A stretch of 64,000 bases of DNA from Panacagrimonas sp052386745 (GTDB lineage Bacteria; Pseudomonadota; Gammaproteobacteria; Nevskiales; Nevskiaceae), in NCBI GenBank assembly GCA_052386745.1, contig JBQTJW010000001.1, positions 124,001-188,000 on the forward strand, written 5' to 3'. Position 1 is the first letter of the stretch. Every line of letters starts with the position of its first letter. Below, in pieces: positions 21,854 to 30,777 of the stretch. The translations under genes and the position numbers were made by a program. Below the pieces are notes generated by a model. That model was given only the letters and a program-made list of their open reading frames with translations, was not told the DNA's origin and did not search any database.

Positions 21854-24463
21854 ATGAACGGGCCGCGGCTCACGCTGACCGCCACCGACGCCCTCGCGCG
21901 CGAACTGCGCGAGCAGGCCAACCTCGATCGCAGCCGCGAGGGCGGCGTCTGGGAAGCGCCGCGCATCGCCAGCCTGTCGCGCTGGCTCACCGAAACCTGG
22001 ACCTCCAGCTGGCCCGAGGCGCAGCTGCTGAGCGCCACCCAGGAGCTGGTGCTGTGGCGCGACGCCGTGGAAAACGACCGCGCCACCCAGGTGCTGTCGC
22101 CGCTGGCGGCGGCGCGCGAGGCCCGGCGTGCCGACCAGCTGCTGCGCAACTACGGCATGGACGGCGATACCCCGCCCACCGGCCAGGACGAGCACGACGC
22201 CTTCCGGCGCTGGCGCACCGAGGTCAACCGTCGCCTGCGCAAGCACCAGTGGCTGACCGCGGCGGACATTGCCGGCGAAGCGGCGCGGCTGATCCGCGAG
22301 GGCCGCGTCGCGCTGCCACGGGAGGTGGAACTGGCCGGATTCACCGAGCCGCTCCTGCCCTCCGAGCAGCGGGTGCTGGAGGCCCTCGCCAGCCGCGGAA
22401 CGCAGGTCGTGATGGTCCCGCCGCAGACGCTGGTGCCGCAGCTCGAGCACCTGCTGCAGGAAGACGACCTCGCCCAGTTCCGCCACGTGGTGCACGCGGT
22501 GCGCGAGCAGCTGCGCGCCGCGGGCGACGGGCCGCCGCCGCGCATCGTCATCGCCCTGCCGGACCCGCAGTCGCGCCGGCCGCTGCTGGAGTCGGTACTG
22601 CGCGACCTGCTTGCGCCCTGGGCCGCACGGGGCGAGGGCGCGCTGCCCTGGCGCTGGGACCAAGGCCGTCCGCTGCAGGAGCAGCCGCACGTCGATGCGA
22701 TGCTCGCCATCCTGCAGCTGGCGCCGGCCCGCAACCCGCAGGACGCCGTGAGCCGCGTGCTGCTGTCGGCGGCGCTGTGGACCGAGGCCGAGCGCCTGCA
22801 CACGGCGGCCGCTGACCTCAGGTTGCGCGACCAGAGCCCGCCCCACGTGCGGCTGCGGTTCCTCGCGCAAAAGCTGCCGCCGGCGCTGGCCGCGCGCTTC
22901 GAGCGCCTGCTGCAAGTCATGGCCAGTGCGGCGCCGCGGGCGCTGCCCAGCCAGTGGGCGGACCAGTTCCGCCAGCGCCTGGAAGCCCTGGGCTGGCCCG
23001 GATCGCAGCCGCCGGATTCGGTCACGTTTCAGGCCGAGCGCTCGGCGTGCGCCCTGCTCGACCGTCTCGGCACGCTGGACGCGCAGCTCGGGCGCATCGC
23101 CGAATCCGCCGCGCGCGAGTGGCTGGGCGAACTGGCGCGCGGCGCGCACTTCCAGCCGCGCGTGGAGCACCTGCAGCCGGTGCTCATCACCAGCCTGGAG
23201 GCCGCGGCCAGCCTGGGCTGCGACCAGCTGTACGTGCTCGACGTGGCCGCCGCCCAGGTGCCCTCGGCCGCGCGCGCCACGCCCTTCGTGCCGCTGGAGC
23301 GGCAGCGCGCGGCCGGAGTGCCCGAGGCCTCGCCCGAGGCCTGGCTGGCGCGTGCCAGACGCCAGGCCGCGCGCCTGCTCGGCGGCTGCGCGCCGCGCGT
23401 CTGCGTCTGCGTGGCGCGCACGGACGAGCGCGGCAGCGAGCGCCAGCCGTCCACCCTCTTCGGCGAGGCGGCGCGCTGGCGCCCGGCACATCCCGCGCTT
23501 GACATCGGCGCGCTGGAACAGTCGCTGGACGCGTCGCGGACGCAGGCGGAGTGGCCGCAGGCCGACCCGGTGCCGCCGGTGGCGGAGGCCGAGCGCGCCG
23601 TCCTGCGCTGCGACAGCAGCCTGTTCAAGGCCTGGTTCGAATCGCCGTTCTTCGCGTTCTGCCGCTACCGGCTCGGCATCCAGCCCTTGCCGCAGCCGTC
23701 ACAGGGGCCGGACGCGCGCGTGCAGGGCACGCTGCTGCACAAGGTGCTGGAGAAGTTCTGGACCGCCGTGCGCGGCAGCGCCCCGCTCGCGGCGCTGGAC
23801 GATGCGGCACTGCGTGAACGCCTGGAAACGCTGGTGGACGCCAGCCTGCCGGCCTTCCTTCCGCCGGCCGACTACGGCCCGGCCACCGTGCGGCTGGAGC
23901 GTGCGCGTGCGCTCGACCTGCTGCTGCAATGGCTGGGGCACGAACGCCGGCGCGTCGACCCCTTCGTGGTTCATGCCTGCGAGGCGAGCGCGGAGCCCAC
24001 CGTCGGCGGGCTGGTGCTGCGGCTGCGGCTGGACCGGGTCGATCGCGTCAGCACGCCGCAGGGTGAGCGCTGGCTGGTCATCGACTACAAGACCGGGCGC
24101 CAGGCCGATCCCAAGGGCTGGAAGGTGGACCGCCTGCTGGAGCCGCAGCTGCCGCTGTACGCGGGCTTTGCCGCGCGGGCCGCCGCCGAGGTGCCGGCCG
24201 TGCACGGCATCTGCTTTGCGCATCTGAAGGACGGCCACCCCGCGCTGGTGGCCCAGACCAGCTGGCGCAGGAAGCTGATCGAGCCGGAGGAGACCGACGC
24301 CGCGGTGGAATGGGGGCATCGATTGATCGACTGGCGCCTTGCACTCGAAGCCGCGGCGCGGGGCTTCCTGGCCGGCGACGCCTGGGTGGACGGGCGCGTC
24401 ACCGGTCGCTCGCACTTTGCCGACCTGCTGGCGTTCACCAGCACCACGCCGGACGAGGAATGA
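21854..24463 (+). CDS. AddB-like PD-(D/E)XK nuclease, probable DNA repair protein
   Basis: An 869-residue relative of AddB/RexB of the 'probable DNA repair protein' type (the TIGR03623-like group). The C-terminal third holds the PD-(D/E)XK nuclease: GTLLHKVLEKFW (His), LRLRLDRVDRV and LVIDYKTGRQ (Asp...Asp-Tyr-Lys), then QLPLYAGFA. The N-terminal two thirds is an inactivated helicase-like scaffold: no Walker A is visible at the N-terminus. A Cys (FCRYRLG) precedes the nuclease as in AddB, but the C-terminal Cx2Cx5C of the AddB iron staple is not seen. Its stop overlaps the start of the UvrD/AddA-like helicase (ATGA), implying a stoichiometric complex that resects double-strand breaks. Confidence 0.85.
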   Translation: MNGPRLTLTATDALARELREQANLDRSREGGVWEAPRIASLSRWLTETWTSSWPEAQLLSATQELVLWRDAVENDRATQVLSPLAAAREARRADQLLRNYGMDGDTPPTGQDEHDAFRRWRTEVNRRLRKHQWLTAADIAGEAARLIREGRVALPREVELAGFTEPLLPSEQRVLEALASRGTQVVMVPPQTLVPQLEHLLQEDDLAQFRHVVHAVREQLRAAGDGPPPRIVIALPDPQSRRPLLESVLRDLLAPWAARGEGALPWRWDQGRPLQEQPHVDAMLAILQLAPARNPQDAVSRVLLSAALWTEAERLHTAAADLRLRDQSPPHVRLRFLAQKLPPALAARFERLLQVMASAAPRALPSQWADQFRQRLEALGWPGSQPPDSVTFQAERSACALLDRLGTLDAQLGRIAESAAREWLGELARGAHFQPRVEHLQPVLITSLEAAASLGCDQLYVLDVAAAQVPSAARATPFVPLERQRAAGVPEASPEAWLARARRQAARLLGGCAPRVCVCVARTDERGSERQPSTLFGEAARWRPAHPALDIGALEQSLDASRTQAEWPQADPVPPVAEAERAVLRCDSSLFKAWFESPFFAFCRYRLGIQPLPQPSQGPDARVQGTLLHKVLEKFWTAVRGSAPLAALDDAALRERLETLVDASLPAFLPPADYGPATVRLERARALDLLLQWLGHERRRVDPFVVHACEASAEPTVGGLVLRLRLDRVDRVSTPQGERWLVIDYKTGRQADPKGWKVDRLLEPQLPLYAGFAARAAAEVPAVHGICFAHLKDGHPALVAQTSWRRKLIEPEETDAAVEWGHRLIDWRLALEAAARGFLAGDAWVDGRVTGRSHFADLLAFTSTTPDEE

Positions 24464-27400
24464 GCGCGCCGCTGCCCGACGCCCAGGCGCGCGCCGACGC
24501 GCTGGACCTGGATCGCCACGTGCTGGTGATGGCGCCCGCGGGCTCGGGCAAGACCGGCCTGCTGGTGCACCGCCTGCTGCGCGCGTTGGCCGAGGTGGAC
24601 GCGCCGGAGCAGGTCGTGGCCATCACCTTCACCAACAAGGCGGCGGCCGAGATCCGCGCGCGTATGGTGGACGCGCTGCACCTGGCCCTCGACGGCACGG
24701 CCACCCGCGCCGGCCACGAGGGCGAGCTGCAAGCCTCGGCCGCCCGGGTGCTGGCGCGCGACCGCGCGCGCGGCTGGAACCTGCTGGAGCAGCCGGGCCG
24801 GCTCGGCGCCACCACCATCGACGCGTTCTGCGGACAGATCGCCGCCCAGCTGCCGCTGCTCTCGGGCCTGGGTGGCCGCGTGCGCGTGACCGAGGACGCG
24901 CACGGCCTGTACCGGCCCGCGATCACGCGCCTGTTCGAGGAAATCGAGGACGCCGCCGTCCCCGCCGAAGACCGCGCGGCGCTGGAACGGGTGCTTAGGC
25001 TGCACGGAAACCGGCTGGATCGCTTGGTCGATCCGCTGGTGCATCTGCTCGCGCAACGCGAGCAGTGGCTGGCGCCGGCCATGCGCCTGAATAGCGACGA
25101 CGAACTCGCCGACGACGCGCGCGCGCTGAATGCGCTGATCGAACCGGCGCTCCTGGAGTTTGAGTCGCAGCTGGGCGCGGCGGATGGCGCGGAGCTGGTG
25201 GACATCTGCCGCGAGGGCGCGGCCCATTCGACGCTGTTCGACTGGGCGATGCCGCTGAGTGCCTGGCCTGCGAGTGCCTCGGAAAACCTGCCGCTCCTGC
25301 GCCGGCTCGCCCGCATGCTGCTGACGGGCGATGGTGCGCTGCGCAAGCCGGGCGGCATCAACATCAAGTCCGGCTTTGTGGCCAAGCTGCCGTACACGCT
25401 GCGCTTCAAGGCGCTGCTGGCCGGGCACCAGGGCAACGCGGCGCTGGAACGCGCGGCGGCGGCGGTTGGCGCCCTGCCCGAACCCGAGCTGGGCGAGGCG
25501 CTGCGCGCGCTGCGCCGCGACTGGCTGCGCGTGCTGCGGCGCCTGGCCGGCTACCTGCGGCTGAGTTTCGGCGAGGCGCAGGAAACGGATTTTTCCGAGC
25601 TGGCGCAGTCCGCGCTCCAGGCGCTGGGCGAGGGCGAGGCGCTGATCAACGCCGATCACCGCATCCGCCACCTGCTGGTGGACGAGATGCAGGACACCAG
25701 CGAGACCCAGGTGAAGCTGATCGAGCGCATCACCGCCGAATGGTCGGAGGGCGACGGGCGCTCGCTGTTCCTGGTGGGCGACCCGCAGCAATCCATCTAC
25801 GCCTTCCGCAAGGCCGAGGTGCGGCTGTTCCAGACCCTGTGGCAAGGACGGCGCCTGGGCGCGCTGCGCCTGAAACCGCTGCGGCTGGTGGCGAATTTCC
25901 GCAGCCAGCCCGCGGTGGTGGAATGGTTCAACCGCGCGTTCCAGGCTATCTTCCCGCGCGCGGACGACATCCTGCGCGGCGCCGTCACGTTCTCGCCCAG
26001 CCAAGCCTGCCAGCCGGCGAGCGGCGCGGCGGGCGTCCACCTGGCGCCGTGTCTTTCCGCGGACGAGGAAGCGCAGCGCGCCGCCGAAAATGCGCTGGCG
26101 CTGGTCAGCGAGCAGCGCAGCGTGGTGGTGCTGGCGCGGGCGCGCACCCACCTGGAGCCGGTGATCCGCGCCCTGCGCGCGCTCGGGCACCTGCCGGCCT
26201 GCCAGGACATCGACCCGCTCGCGGCCCTGCCGGAAGTGCGCGACCTGCTGGCCCTGGCGCGCGCGCTGTGGCACCCGCAGGACCGGCTGGCCTGGGCGCT
26301 GCTGCTGCGCGCGCCGTTCGTGGGCCTGTCGTGGGAGCAGATGCTGCGGCTGTCGGTGGGGCAGGTCGCGGCGCCCTGGCCCGAGCGCCTGGCGCGGGCG
26401 CTGCAATCCAGGCTGCTGGATGCCGAAGGCGAGGCGCGGCTGCGCCGGCTGGTCGCGGCACTGGAGCGGACCGCGGCGCAGAGTTCCCTGCGCGCGGAGC
26501 TGGCCGATCGCGTCGAGGCCGTCTGGCTGGAGCTGGGCGGACCGGCCTGCTGCACACGCGGCGCGCTCGACGACGTGCGCCAGGCGCTGATCTGCCTGCG
26601 CGAGGAAACGCGCGGCGGCGGCATCCGCGACCCGCCGTCGCTGGAACGCCGGCTGGCGGCGCTGTACGCCGCGCCGCGCGCCGGCCGCGCGCAGGTGCAG
26701 CTGATGACGGTGCACAAGGCCAAGGGCCTGGAGTTCGACCACGTGCTGCTGGTGGGCCTGAACCGCAATCCGCGCGCGGAGGATTCGCCGGCGCTGCACT
26801 TCTTCGAGGTGGGCGGCGCGCGCATCATCGTGCCGCGTCCCGACGAGGCCTGGCCTGAGGAGCATCCCGCGCATCCCAGCTACGACTGCTTCCAGGCGCT
26901 GCACGTGGCGGCGCGGCGCAACGAGTCGCTGCGGCTGCTGTACGTGGCGGTGACCCGGGCGCGCCGCAGCGCCACGCTGTACCTGAGCGTGGAAATCGAC
27001 GATGCCGGCGCGCCGAAGTTCAGGAGCCTGTCGTTCGCGGGCGCGCTGGAGCCGGTGATCCGTGCGGACGTGGAGGCGCTCCTGAGCGTGCGCGAGATCG
27101 TGCAGACCGAGCCGCCAGCGCCGGATCTCGCCGCGCCGCGCGCGCCGCGCATCCGCCTGGATTACCTGCCGCCTCACGACCACGGCCTCTACCGGCCGCA
27201 GGAGGTGCGCACGCTGCGCCCGAGCGAGGCGGTGCTCACCGAGCAGGCCGAACCGGCTGCGCGCCGCGACGAGGGCGACCTGTACGCGCAGCTGGTCGGC
27301 ACCCTGTTCCACGAGGCCATGCAGCGCATCGCGGACGAAGGCCTTGCCGCCTGGGCCGATGCCGGCGCTTCGCGGCGCACCGCCATGGCGGCCGGCCTGC

Positions 27401-27807
27401 GCCGACGCGGCATGCCCGAGCCGATGGTGGAGTCGGCGGTGTCGCGCGTCGTGGAGCTGTTGCAGCGCACGCTCGCGTCCGCGCAGGGCCGCTGGCTGCT
27501 GGAGCCGAAACCCTGGGCGCGGTCCGAGTACCCGCTGGCCGGCCTGCGCGAGGGCCGCTGGATTTCGGCCGTGATCGACCGCTGTTTCGAGGACGAGACC
27601 GGCCTGCTGTGGGTCATCGACTACAAGACCAGCGCGCGCGCGGTTCCGCCCGGGCAGATCGCGGAATACGTGTCCAGCGGCATCGAGAAATACCGCGAGC
27701 AGGTGATGCAGTACGCGGGCCTGCTGGCCACGCTGCGGCCGGACCGGCGGGTTCGCGGCGCGCTGTACTTCGTGGAGGCGGACCGCCTGGAGACGATCAC
27801 GGGATGA
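24460..27807 (+). CDS. AddA-like UvrD-family helicase-nuclease
   Basis: An 1115-residue SF1A helicase with a C-terminal RecB-type nuclease, the expected partner of the AddB-like protein. Helicase motifs: Walker A APAGSGKTG (25-33), AITFTNKAAAEIRARM (Ia), LLVDEMQDTSETQ (II), LVGDPQQSIYAFRKA (III), LVANFRSQPAVVEWFN (IV), LMTVHKAKGLEFDHVLLV (V), LLYVAVTRARR (VI). The nuclease has LFHEAMQRI (His) and LLWVIDYKTSARA (DYK) followed by YREQVMQYAGLL. The ATG at 24460 overlaps the upstream stop. It probably forms the main end-resection machine of this strain; a RecBCD set is not in the window but cannot be excluded elsewhere. Confidence 0.93.
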   Translation: MSAPLPDAQARADALDLDRHVLVMAPAGSGKTGLLVHRLLRALAEVDAPEQVVAITFTNKAAAEIRARMVDALHLALDGTATRAGHEGELQASAARVLARDRARGWNLLEQPGRLGATTIDAFCGQIAAQLPLLSGLGGRVRVTEDAHGLYRPAITRLFEEIEDAAVPAEDRAALERVLRLHGNRLDRLVDPLVHLLAQREQWLAPAMRLNSDDELADDARALNALIEPALLEFESQLGAADGAELVDICREGAAHSTLFDWAMPLSAWPASASENLPLLRRLARMLLTGDGALRKPGGINIKSGFVAKLPYTLRFKALLAGHQGNAALERAAAAVGALPEPELGEALRALRRDWLRVLRRLAGYLRLSFGEAQETDFSELAQSALQALGEGEALINADHRIRHLLVDEMQDTSETQVKLIERITAEWSEGDGRSLFLVGDPQQSIYAFRKAEVRLFQTLWQGRRLGALRLKPLRLVANFRSQPAVVEWFNRAFQAIFPRADDILRGAVTFSPSQACQPASGAAGVHLAPCLSADEEAQRAAENALALVSEQRSVVVLARARTHLEPVIRALRALGHLPACQDIDPLAALPEVRDLLALARALWHPQDRLAWALLLRAPFVGLSWEQMLRLSVGQVAAPWPERLARALQSRLLDAEGEARLRRLVAALERTAAQSSLRAELADRVEAVWLELGGPACCTRGALDDVRQALICLREETRGGGIRDPPSLERRLAALYAAPRAGRAQVQLMTVHKAKGLEFDHVLLVGLNRNPRAEDSPALHFFEVGGARIIVPRPDEAWPEEHPAHPSYDCFQALHVAARRNESLRLLYVAVTRARRSATLYLSVEIDDAGAPKFRSLSFAGALEPVIRADVEALLSVREIVQTEPPAPDLAAPRAPRIRLDYLPPHDHGLYRPQEVRTLRPSEAVLTEQAEPAARRDEGDLYAQLVGTLFHEAMQRIADEGLAAWADAGASRRTAMAAGLRRRGMPEPMVESAVSRVVELLQRTLASAQGRWLLEPKPWARSEYPLAGLREGRWISAVIDRCFEDETGLLWVIDYKTSARAVPPGQIAEYVSSGIEKYREQVMQYAGLLATLRPDRRVRGALYFVEADRLETITG

Positions 27808-27884
27808 CGACCAGCCCCATGCCCGCAAGCGCGATCGCCGCGGGGGGCCGTTCGCTCGCTTCCGGCCGCCGCGATAATCAGTGG

Positions 27885-28598
27885 ATGCCCACGCCCTGCC
27901 ATGCCGCGCCGCTGAACCTGCGCCGGCGTTCCGCGCTGCTTGCCGTATCCATCGCGCTGCTGCCGGGCCTGGCGATGCCGGCCTTTGCGCAGAAGGCCAA
28001 GGCACCGGCCGCCACCGCAAACTCCGCCGCCGCCGCCGCCGCCGCCGCGGCCTCTGCGCCTGCGCCGTACACCGGCAATCCCTACGAGGCGGTGGTGCCG
28101 GTGGACGACGAGTCGGACAAGTCCCGCGACGTCGGCATGAGGCTGGCGCTGACCGAGGTGCTCAAGCGCGCCGTGGGCCGCGCCGATCCGGCCTTCGCAC
28201 CCGTTCTCGGGCGTGCGCCGCAGATGGTGCAGCAGTACGGCTTCGAGAAGGACCCGGCCACCGCCGCCACCCAGTTCCGCGCCTCCTTCGACGCGCAGGC
28301 GGTGGACGCCGCGCTCAAGCAGCAGCGCCTGCCGGTGTTCGGCGTCAACCCGGCGCTGATCGATGCCTGGATCGTGGAGGTGGATGGCCTGCGCGACTCG
28401 GCCGACTACGCGCGCGTGCTGCAGCTGTTCACCGACATGCGCGGCATCAACCGCGTGGACGTGGACGACCTGCGCGACGGCCACCTGCGCCTTCGCATGA
28501 TCGTGGAGGGCGGCACCGAGCGCGCGGCGCAGCTCGCAACCGCCGGTGGCGTGCTGCGCAGCCTGGGGCCGGATCACTATGCCGTCGCCGGCAAGTAG
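27885..28598 (+). CDS. DUF2066-family exported protein
   Basis: A 237-residue exported protein with a signal peptide (residues about 10-33, ending MPAFAQ) and a DUF2066 domain: GMRLALTEVLKRAVGRADP, APQMVQQYGFEKDP, FDAQAVDAALKQQRLPVFG. The family is found beside perM and hda in many gammaproteobacteria; function unknown. The mature N-terminus has a nine-alanine run from a GCC microsatellite. I chose the ATG at 27885; an ATG at 27804 overlapping the addA-like stop would add 27 residues ahead of the signal sequence. A GATAATCAG sequence 8-16 bases upstream of the ATG resembles a -10 box and could give a near-leaderless message. The 3' end overlaps perM by 20 bases. Confidence 0.8.
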   Translation: MPTPCHAAPLNLRRRSALLAVSIALLPGLAMPAFAQKAKAPAATANSAAAAAAAAASAPAPYTGNPYEAVVPVDDESDKSRDVGMRLALTEVLKRAVGRADPAFAPVLGRAPQMVQQYGFEKDPATAATQFRASFDAQAVDAALKQQRLPVFGVNPALIDAWIVEVDGLRDSADYARVLQLFTDMRGINRVDVDDLRDGHLRLRMIVEGGTERAAQLATAGGVLRSLGPDHYAVAGK

Positions 28599-29769
28599 TC
28601 CCGGTCCGGCGCCGTCGCCGGTCGTGTCCGCGGGCGGGTCGTCGCTGGATCGCCTGCGCCTGCGCGACACCTGGCCCTGGCTGGCAGCGCTGGCCCTGTT
28701 CGCAACCTTCTGCTGGCTGCTGTCGCCCATCCTCACGCCCTTCGTGCTGGGCGCGGGCCTGGCCTACGCGGGCGATCCGGCGGTGGACCGCCTGCAGGCC
28801 TGGGGCCTGTCGCGCACCGCGGGCGTGTGCGTGGTGTTCTTCGGCATCACGCTGACCGCGCTCGCCGGCCTGGTGATGCTGGTGCCCATGCTGCAGAACC
28901 AGCTCACGGTGCTGCTGGAAAACCTGCCGGGCTGGCTGGCCTGGGTCCAGGACAAGGGCCTGGGGCGCCTGGGCATCACGCTGCCGGAAGGTGTGCGTCT
29001 GGACGCCGAGGGCTTCAAGAAGGTGGTGACGGAGCACTGGGCGCAGGCCGGCAGCGTGCTCAAGACGGTGTGGAGCAAGGTGTCGGCTTCCGGCGGGGCG
29101 CTGGTGATGGCCATCACCAACCTGCTGCTGGTGCCAGTGGTCACGTTCTACCTGCTGCGCGACTGGGATGTGCTGGTGGAATGGATCCGCCATCTGATCC
29201 CGCCGCGGGCGCGGCCGACCGTGGACACCATGGCGCGCGAAACCGACGACGTGCTCGGCGCGTTCATCCGAGGCCAGCTCACGGTGATGGGTGCGCTCAC
29301 CGTCTATTACTGGATTGCGCTGTGGCTGGCCGGGCTCAACCTGGCGCTGCTGGTGGGGATCATCGTCGGGATGATCAGCTTCGTGCCGTACCTGGGCGCC
29401 ATCGTGGGCGTGCTGACCGCGGTCATCGCCATGCTGGTGCAGACGCAGGACCTGCTGCCCTTCGTGTGGCTGGCGGTGGTGTTCGGCATCGGGCAGGTGC
29501 TGGAGAGCAACGTGCTCACGCCGTGGCTGGTGGGCGACAAGATCGGCCTGCACCCGGTGGCGGTGATCTTTGCCGTGATGGCGGGAGGGCAGTTGTTCGG
29601 TTTCGTGGGCGTGATGCTTGCCCTGCCGATGGCCGCCGTCATCGCCGTGCTGCTGCGCCACGCCAAGCAGCAATGGCTGAGCAGCCGGCTGTACGGGCAC
29701 GACGCGCAACGTGCGGAGCTTACGGCCGAACCATTGCCGCCCGTGCCGGCCGAACCGCCGCCGTCATGA
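28579..29769 (+). CDS. perM: PerM/AI-2E family inner-membrane transporter
   Basis: A 396-residue polytopic membrane protein of the AI-2E transporter/PerM family with about eight hydrophobic segments. Family-typical stretches are LLSPILTPFVLGAGLAY, the periplasmic domain after VMLVPMLQNQL, PVVTFYLLRDWD, FIRGQLTVM, ISFVPYLGAIVG, FGIGQVLESNVLTPWLVG and GGQLFGFVGVMLALP. Reported functions range from autoinducer or ion efflux to permease-like roles; substrate unknown here. It overlaps the DUF2066 gene by 20 bases and hda by 4 (ATGA). Confidence 0.9.
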   Translation: MPSPASSPGPAPSPVVSAGGSSLDRLRLRDTWPWLAALALFATFCWLLSPILTPFVLGAGLAYAGDPAVDRLQAWGLSRTAGVCVVFFGITLTALAGLVMLVPMLQNQLTVLLENLPGWLAWVQDKGLGRLGITLPEGVRLDAEGFKKVVTEHWAQAGSVLKTVWSKVSASGGALVMAITNLLLVPVVTFYLLRDWDVLVEWIRHLIPPRARPTVDTMARETDDVLGAFIRGQLTVMGALTVYYWIALWLAGLNLALLVGIIVGMISFVPYLGAIVGVLTAVIAMLVQTQDLLPFVWLAVVFGIGQVLESNVLTPWLVGDKIGLHPVAVIFAVMAGGQLFGFVGVMLALPMAAVIAVLLRHAKQQWLSSRLYGHDAQRAELTAEPLPPVPAEPPPS

Positions 29770-30500
29770 AGGGCGACCAGCTCGCCCTGGCGGTGCAACT
29801 GCCGCAGACCCCGTGTTTCGACAATTTTTTTGCAGGGCCGAACGCCGACGTGGTGCAGGCGCTGCGGCCCGCGCCCGGTGCCGCGCCGCTGCTGGCGGCC
29901 TGGCTGTTCGGCGCGCCGGGGGCAGGGAAGTCGCACCTGTTGCGGGCCGCGGTCCTGGCGGCCGGCGCGGGCGCGCTGTACGTGCCGCTCGGCAAGATCC
30001 GGCTGCCGGAGGACGCGCCGTTCGACGCATTCGCGCAGGCGCCGCTGCTCGCGCTGGACGATGTGGAGGCTGCCGCCGCCGACCGCTGCACCGCCCTGCA
30101 CCTGCTGCGGCTGATCGATCAGCGGCGCCTGGGTCGCCTGCCGCTGTTGCTTTCAGCCGCCGCGGCCCCGGCGCGGATCGAGGTGGCCACGCCCGACCTG
30201 CGCACGCGCTTTTCGGGCATGGCGCTGCTCGGCCTCAAGCCGCTGCGCGAGTCCGACCGGCGCGAACTGCTGAATCTTCACGCGCAGGCGCGCGCGCTGG
30301 ACTTGTCGGCCGACACCGTGGCCTGGCTGCTGGCCCACCTGCGGCGCGATCCGGGCACGCTGATCCAGGCGCTGGAGCGTCTCGACCAGGCCACGCTCAG
30401 CGCAAAGCGTCGTCCGACGCTGCCGTTTGTGCAGCAGGCGCTGGCGTCGCTCGTAGCGTCTTCTCCCGGGCCGTCCAGCGGACGAACATCATCAGGCTGA
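29766..30500 (+). CDS. hda: Hda, DnaA regulatory inactivator
   Basis: A 244-residue DnaA-domain-III AAA+ protein that with the beta clamp stimulates DnaA-ATP hydrolysis after initiation. It has the N-terminal clamp-binding motif QLALAVQLP (residues 5-13), FDNFFAGPN, Walker A GAPGAGKS (49-56), and LRESDRRELLNLHAQARALDLS followed by WLLAHLRRDPGTLIQALERLD (sensor 2). It is coupled to perM by an ATGA overlap. The last 104 bases overlap the 3' end of the convergent DUF2069 gene; the residues encoded there (ending SSGRTSSG) are beyond the usual Hda end. Confidence 0.93.
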   Translation: MKGDQLALAVQLPQTPCFDNFFAGPNADVVQALRPAPGAAPLLAAWLFGAPGAGKSHLLRAAVLAAGAGALYVPLGKIRLPEDAPFDAFAQAPLLALDDVEAAAADRCTALHLLRLIDQRRLGRLPLLLSAAAAPARIEVATPDLRTRFSGMALLGLKPLRESDRRELLNLHAQARALDLSADTVAWLLAHLRRDPGTLIQALERLDQATLSAKRRPTLPFVQQALASLVASSPGPSSGRTSSG

Positions 30501-30777
30501 CGAATTCGAGCGCCGCCACGCTGCCGATGGCAAACGCGCTCAGCCGCGTGCCGGCGACGGCAAACCCGTCCGACAAATAGCCGGCGACGAAGAACGCGAT
30601 CAGCAACGAGGCCCAGGCGTAGGTGTAGGGCCGCCCGCGGATGAGCCCGGGCAGCGGCGTGCACAGCACCAGCAGCAGGATCACGCTGACCGGCGACGGG
30701 TTGCGCAGCAGCACCGCCGCCATCAGCAGGGCGTGCGTCACCAGCACCACGCGCCGCGCCAGCTGCGAGGGCATCAT
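30397..30777 (-). CDS. DUF2069 family small membrane protein
   Basis: A 126-residue protein with four hydrophobic segments: VVLVTHALLMAAVLL, VSVILLLVLCTPLPGLI, ASLLIAFFVAGYL and VAALEFVSLMMFV. The GRPYTYAWASLLIAFF stretch is typical of DUF2069. It starts in an ATGA overlap with wrbA upstream. Function unknown; the family repeatedly occurs with wrbA and near hda. Its last 104 bases overlap the end of hda on the other strand. Confidence 0.8.
   Translation of the reverse strand: MMPSQLARRVVLVTHALLMAAVLLRNPSPVSVILLLVLCTPLPGLIRGRPYTYAWASLLIAFFVAGYLSDGFAVAGTRLSAFAIGSVAALEFVSLMMFVRWTAREKTLRATPAPAAQTAASDDALR

Noticed and set aside
24085..28020. 1311-codon minus-strand open frame across the AddA-like gene
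   Set aside because: Shadow of the helicase frame; composition is repetitive Arg/Gln/His/Ala and no SD or family signature is present.
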